NCBI GenBank assembly: GCA_002504845.1 | Contig: DATW01000091.1 | Span: 1 to 18,493 of the forward strand | DNA: 18,493 nt | Source of the DNA: Euryarchaeota archaeon UBA250 | GTDB taxonomy: Archaea > Thermoplasmatota > Poseidoniia > Poseidoniales > Thalassarchaeaceae | Direction of reading: 5' to 3' | In this document: in pieces, positions 16,260 to 18,493 of the stretch | Position numbering within the stretch: position 1 is the stretch's first letter | Layout of the letters: every line of letters starts with the position of its first letter | Program-made: the position numbers and the translations under genes | The notes under the pieces: generated by a model | Seen by the model: the letters and a program-made list of their open reading frames with translations, nothing else | Databases searched by the model: none | Told to the model about the DNA's origin: nothing

Positions 16260-16348
16260 GAATGACCGAAGGGATAGTGGTTTCTAATCACATGTGTGGC
16301 TCTAAGACACCTGAAAAGTGCTATCCGTCGTGTCTTGGAGGATCCTGT

Positions 16349-16717
16349 ATGAACCCGGCCATCCTCGTCGCCACGGGCGGAGCATTGGGCGCACTTGGGA
16401 GATGGGCGATCGGCTCATTGACTACCGGCATGGCATTCCCGTGGGCCACTCTGGGGGTCAATCTGATCGGCTCGCTGCTGCTGGGCGTACTTGCAGCTGC
16501 ATTCTCAAGCGGCTCAATCTCGAAGGATGCGGTCCTACTCTTGGGCGTCGGTTTCATGGGGGCATTTACGACTATGTCGACATACTCATTCGAGGCAGTT
16601 GAGATGGGTGAATCTGGTGCTTTTGGTGCTTTAGCAGCTTATGTTGTGGTGACAGCACTGGGTTGCCCCTTGCTTGCATTGCTGGGATGGCGAGGCATGT
16701 CTCTGCTGATGTCTTAG
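16349..16717 (+). CDS. crcB: Fluoride channel FluC/CrcB
   Basis: 122 aa from ATG 16349, set by GGAGG at 16337-16341 with a 7-nt spacer; the in-frame ATG at 16262 has no such site. The protein has four hydrophobic helices (about 4-24, 33-52, 61-84 and 92-113) and the CrcB landmarks ATGGALGALGRWA (8-20), NLIGSLLLG (39-46) with the pore Asn, and GFMGAFTTMSTYSFE (68-82). FluC channels work as dual-topology dimers that let F- leak out of the cell and so protect against fluoride. The motif usually written TTFSTF reads TTMSTY here, so both pore phenylalanines are replaced (see findings). It is divergent from the Nudix-MBL gene across an 89-bp gap and ends 48 bp before the reductase. Confidence 0.92.
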   Translation: MNPAILVATGGALGALGRWAIGSLTTGMAFPWATLGVNLIGSLLLGVLAAAFSSGSISKDAVLLLGVGFMGAFTTMSTYSFEAVEMGESGAFGALAAYVVVTALGCPLLALLGWRGMSLLMS

Positions 16718-16765
16718 CCCGCAGAGTGCCGCAGCCCTGAAGTTAGGATACCTCCTCTTGCGCCC

Positions 16766-17614
16766 ATGGAACCCATAAGCGTGACCAATCGCGAGGTCGG
16801 TTCGGGCCGAGAGATCGCCTCGATTGAAATCCCGAGAATGGGCTTGGGGGTCTGGATGATGAATGGCCCTAATGAGTGTAAGGACGCTGTAACCAATGCA
16901 ATATCGATTGGATATCGTATGATAGACACCGCACGATCATATGGGAATGAGGCGGAGGTCGGAGAGGCGATCAGGGAATCCGGTATTGATAGATCGATGA
17001 TCACGATAGTCACCAAACTTCGCAGAATGCATGCGACCAGCTATCAATCTACTATTGAGCACTGTAAGATAAGCTTGGAAAAACTCGCAATGGATCAGAT
17101 TGACCTCTATCTCGTACATGCCCCTCCAGAAGATCCAGGTGCGAGAGAGCCGGTTTGGAGGGCCATGGAAGACCTCTTGGAAGCAGGCTTCGTGAGAACG
17201 ATCGGAGTCAGCAATTACGGCGTACACCATCTGCATGATCTTGAGTCGTATGCCAGGGTACTGCCTTGCGTGAACCAGGTCGAGTTGAATCCATGGATTC
17301 AGAGACCTGAGCTCCATTCCGCGACTCGTGAGATGGGTGCGATAACCATGGCGTATTCCCCTCTTGCAAGGGGTCAAAAGGCCAATGATCCGGAAATCTC
17401 GGAGATATCCAAAAAGATAGGCTGCACGGGTGCGCAGGCCGCCATTCGCTGGTGCCTAGACCAAGGCGCGGTAGTCATACCGAAGTCCAGCGATCCATCC
17501 AGGCAGCGAGAAAATCTAGATTCCATGGGCGTCAATATCGACTCGATCAGAAACGAGATAGACATGCTGGACTCGAATCATGTCTCAGGATGGAACCCGA
17601 CGGTGGAACCATGA
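16766..17614 (+). CDS. Aldo/keto reductase
   Basis: 282 aa, ATG 16766, no clear ribosome binding site. It is an NAD(P)H-dependent carbonyl reductase of the (beta/alpha)8 AKR family. The catalytic tetrad is complete: Asp54 and Tyr59 in MIDTARSYGNE, Lys84 in VTKL, and His118 in LVHAP. Further family motifs are IPRMGLGVW (22-30), IGVSNYGVHHL (146-156), VNQVELNPW (169-177), AYSPLARG (196-203) and the cofactor-binding VIPKSSDPSRQREN (237-250). It resembles the 2,5-diketo-gluconate reductase and prostaglandin F synthase branch; the physiological substrate cannot be read from sequence. The length is typical. Its TGA overlaps the ATG of the next small gene (ATGA at 17611-17614). Confidence 0.94.
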   Translation: MEPISVTNREVGSGREIASIEIPRMGLGVWMMNGPNECKDAVTNAISIGYRMIDTARSYGNEAEVGEAIRESGIDRSMITIVTKLRRMHATSYQSTIEHCKISLEKLAMDQIDLYLVHAPPEDPGAREPVWRAMEDLLEAGFVRTIGVSNYGVHHLHDLESYARVLPCVNQVELNPWIQRPELHSATREMGAITMAYSPLARGQKANDPEISEISKKIGCTGAQAAIRWCLDQGAVVIPKSSDPSRQRENLDSMGVNIDSIRNEIDMLDSNHVSGWNPTVEP

Positions 17615-17799
17615 GCCAGATAAGAGACCCAGAAACCATTGAAGAGGAGCTGGAGCTCTTCGCAGAGGCTGTGAGATTGGGTATCGACCCATTCCCACCG
17701 AAGCGAGTACGAGGGAGGATACTGCGTCTGTCTCTGGGATGGTTCATGATCATCATCATGCTCTCTTGGGTCTCGCAGTTCCTCTACAGGGCGCTGTGA
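17611..17799 (+). CDS. Small single-helix membrane protein
   Basis: 62 aa, starting at the ATG that overlaps the reductase stop (ATGA), with GGTGGA just upstream. The N-terminal half is acidic and probably helical (PETIEEELELFAEAVRLG), then a PFPPKRVRGRILR basic linker, then one hydrophobic helix at about 41-58 (SLGWFMIIIMLSWVSQFL) close to the C terminus. The layout fits a cytoplasmic helix tethered to the membrane, with the positive linker facing inwards. No family is recognised. Translation coupling suggests it is made with the aldo/keto reductase, perhaps as a membrane tether or simply by packing. Confidence 0.65.
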   Translation: MSQIRDPETIEEELELFAEAVRLGIDPFPPKRVRGRILRLSLGWFMIIIMLSWVSQFLYRAL

Positions 17800-17844
17800 G
17801 TTGGGATAGGAACAAACAAATCATGGAACTCTTTCCGATGTAGC

Positions 17845-18168
17845 ATGCCGAAATACATGTATTCAGGAAATTACACTGCGAAAGGTGCCGCTGGTCTGTT
17901 GAATGACGGGGGCAAAGCAAGAGAAGAGGAGGCTGAGAAAGCCGCTGCCTCCATGGGGGGCTCCCTAGAGGCATACTACTGGTGCTACGGGGAAATGGAC
18001 TTCATGATGATCATCAACGTCCCATCCGAGGAGATGGCGATCAAGTTCTCTCTGCATGTTGGCGCCTCAGGAGTCTTCAACGGTAAGTTGACTCCCTTGA
18101 TATCGGTCGATACTATGGAAGCCGCGACATCCACAGAATTGCCCTTCATCAGGCTTCCCGGCGAGTAA
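17845..18168 (+). CDS. GYD-domain protein
   Basis: 107 aa, ATG 17845. It follows the GYD family closely: MPKYMYSGNYTAKGAAGLLNDGG at the start (family form PKY...YT..G..GL...GG), SMGGSLEAYYWCYGEMDFMMIINVP with GEMD replacing the name-giving Gly-Tyr-Asp region, then LHVGASGVFNGKLTPLISVDTMEAA. This is a small ferredoxin-like alpha/beta fold of about 95 aa and unknown biochemical role. It is complete apart from a short extra tail after residue 97. There is no ribosome binding site; an A-rich patch (aacaaacaaa, 17811-17820) lies 25-34 nt upstream of the ATG, where an archaeal TATA box would sit for a leaderless transcript. It converges with the tRNA. Confidence 0.87.
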   Translation: MPKYMYSGNYTAKGAAGLLNDGGKAREEEAEKAAASMGGSLEAYYWCYGEMDFMMIINVPSEEMAIKFSLHVGASGVFNGKLTPLISVDTMEAATSTELPFIRLPGE

Positions 18169-18184
18169 AATTCCAACTGGAATT
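18169..18184 (-). terminator. Candidate terminator or 3'-processing hairpin after tRNA-Gln
   Basis: A perfect inverted repeat AATTCC-AACT-GGAATT lies between the GYD stop codon and the tRNA 3' end. Read on the minus strand it is a 6-bp hairpin that starts at the encoded CCA end and runs into TTTT, so it could end or delimit the tRNA transcript. The T-run is short, and archaeal terminators often need only oligo-T, so this is tentative. Confidence 0.35.
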
Positions 18185-18186
18185 GG

Positions 18187-18259
18187 TAGTCCCGCCCGGA
18201 TTCGAACCAGGGTCATGGCATCCAGAGTGCCATATGATGGACCACTACACTACGGGACT
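18187..18259 (-). tRNA. tRNA-Gln (CUG)
   Basis: 73 nt without CCA; CCA is encoded next to it (18186-18184). The acceptor stem AGTCCCG pairs with CGGGACT fully, with discriminator A. A short D-stem is followed by the anticodon stem TGGCA/TGCCA around loop CTCTGGA, giving anticodon CUG (codon CAG, glutamine). The T-arm is CCTGG-TTCGAAT-CCGGG with one G-U pair. No intron. The AGTCCCG acceptor and overall sequence look like archaeal tRNA-Gln, which in most archaea is charged with Glu and then amidated. Confidence 0.95.
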
Positions 18260-18278
18260 TCGAACCTGCGGTGAGCGG

Positions 18279-18288
18279 TTTTGTATTT
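18279..18288 (-). promoter_or_regulatory. TATA-like promoter element of tRNA-Gln
   Basis: On the minus strand AAATACAAAA occupies positions -29 to -20 relative to the mature tRNA 5' end, inside an otherwise GC-richer spacer. That is where an archaeal TATA box is expected for a transcript starting at or just before the tRNA. No experimentally known element is matched; this is placement and composition only. Confidence 0.4.
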
Positions 18289-18318
18289 CAACGAACCCAT
18301 GATGGTCTAAAGGACATA

Positions 18319-18493
18319 TCATGCCCTGAAGCGAGCCATGATTTCCTCATGCTTCTCCCGATTCGGCCTCAGCATATCCGGCGGAAGGTCGCACAGGGGG
18401 GTGTCCACGAGACCCTGATCTTCGTCGGCCGTCGGCATCTCGGTGTTATGGTGGAGAAGCCCCGTCACGTGCTTCTTGTCGACCTCAGCGTCG
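18319..18493 (-). CDS. Probable 2-oxoacid:ferredoxin oxidoreductase, beta subunit, C-terminal end (partial)
   Basis: The frame enters from the right edge on the minus strand and stops at TGA 18321-18319; 57 residues are visible. It contains KHVTGLLHHNTEMPTADED, then DTPLCDLPPDMLRP and a final REKHEEIMARFRA. The order (VTG plus a short strand, a PL..LP...LRP segment, a closing amphipathic helix with MARF) resembles the C terminus of KorB-type subunits, which hold thiamine diphosphate and oxidise 2-oxoglutarate or other 2-oxoacids with ferredoxin. The diagnostic ThDP motifs lie outside the window, so the family is likely but not certain and the substrate is open. Confidence 0.55.
   Translation of the reverse strand, partial: DAEVDKKHVTGLLHHNTEMPTADEDQGLVDTPLCDLPPDMLRPNREKHEEIMARFRA

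Noticed and set aside
16262..16348. Canonical fluoride riboswitch ahead of crcB
   Set aside because: The conserved GATGG and TGATGA/CCTAC segments and the pseudoknot pairing were not found, so I do not annotate a riboswitch.
17452..17610. Upstream extension of the 62-aa membrane ORF into the reductase gene
   Set aside because: The extra residues are an Arg/Gln-rich out-of-frame reading of the reductase; the ATGA overlap gives a natural start at 17611.
1..18493. CRISPR array, insertion sequence, integrase or attachment site
   Set aside because: No regularly spaced repeats, terminal inverted repeats or recombinase motifs were seen. The only tRNA is flanked by ordinary genes, with no visible duplicate of its 3' end.

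Overview
This is a gene-dense, mid-GC stretch (about half G+C by eye) that I read as archaeal, most probably an uncultivated marine Thermoplasmatota of the Poseidoniia (Marine Group II) type. The taxonomy is inference. It rests on an archaeal-type tRNA-Gln(CUG) with a TATA-like box about 25 nt upstream, a probable 2-oxoacid:ferredoxin oxidoreductase beta subunit, a compact SufC-SufB-SufD cluster, a very large membrane-anchored subtilase with CARDB domains, and several tiny zinc-ribbon or single-helix proteins. Almost the whole window is coding; no stretch over 300 bases lacks a gene. I saw no transposase, integrase, phage gene or CRISPR array.

Layout. At 2-2242 (+) there is a tightly coupled run: the end of a membrane protein, a membrane protein with an exported beta-sandwich domain, and a thymidylate kinase with a long C-terminal extension that resembles a winged helix. 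A DUF2085 membrane protein (2229-2978, -) converges on it and overlaps its end by 14 bp. Next comes a membrane protein with an Smr-like segment (3010-3831, +). The Fe-S assembly operon follows on the minus strand in the order sufC, sufB, sufD (7313 down to 4006), and ends with a 45-aa seven-cysteine ORF (3832-3969). A NifU-C-like protein (7417-7899, +) is divergent from sufC, so scaffold, carrier and accessory candidates for Fe-S assembly lie side by side; no cysteine desulfurase is in view.

From 16259 down to 7913 five minus-strand genes run in one direction: a Nudix/metallo-beta-lactamase/winged-helix fusion, a LemA protein, an alpha/beta hydrolase, the roughly 1,550-aa S8 protease, and Maf. 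The protease stop and the Maf start share one base. Two house-cleaning activities (Nudix and Maf) and two cell-surface proteins (LemA and the protease) therefore sit in one probable transcription unit.

The right end carries, on the plus strand, a FluC/CrcB fluoride channel with a strong ribosome binding site, an aldo/keto reductase overlapping (ATGA) a 62-aa single-helix membrane protein, and a GYD-domain protein. On the minus strand are tRNA-Gln and the C-terminal end of a probable 2-oxoacid:ferredoxin oxidoreductase beta subunit.

I do not see one obviously new multi-gene system. The best candidates for undescribed biology are the small cysteine-rich protein at the end of the suf operon, the extended thymidylate kinase with an altered P-loop, the surface protease with a predicted cytoplasmic zinc ribbon, and the Nudix-MBL fusion.
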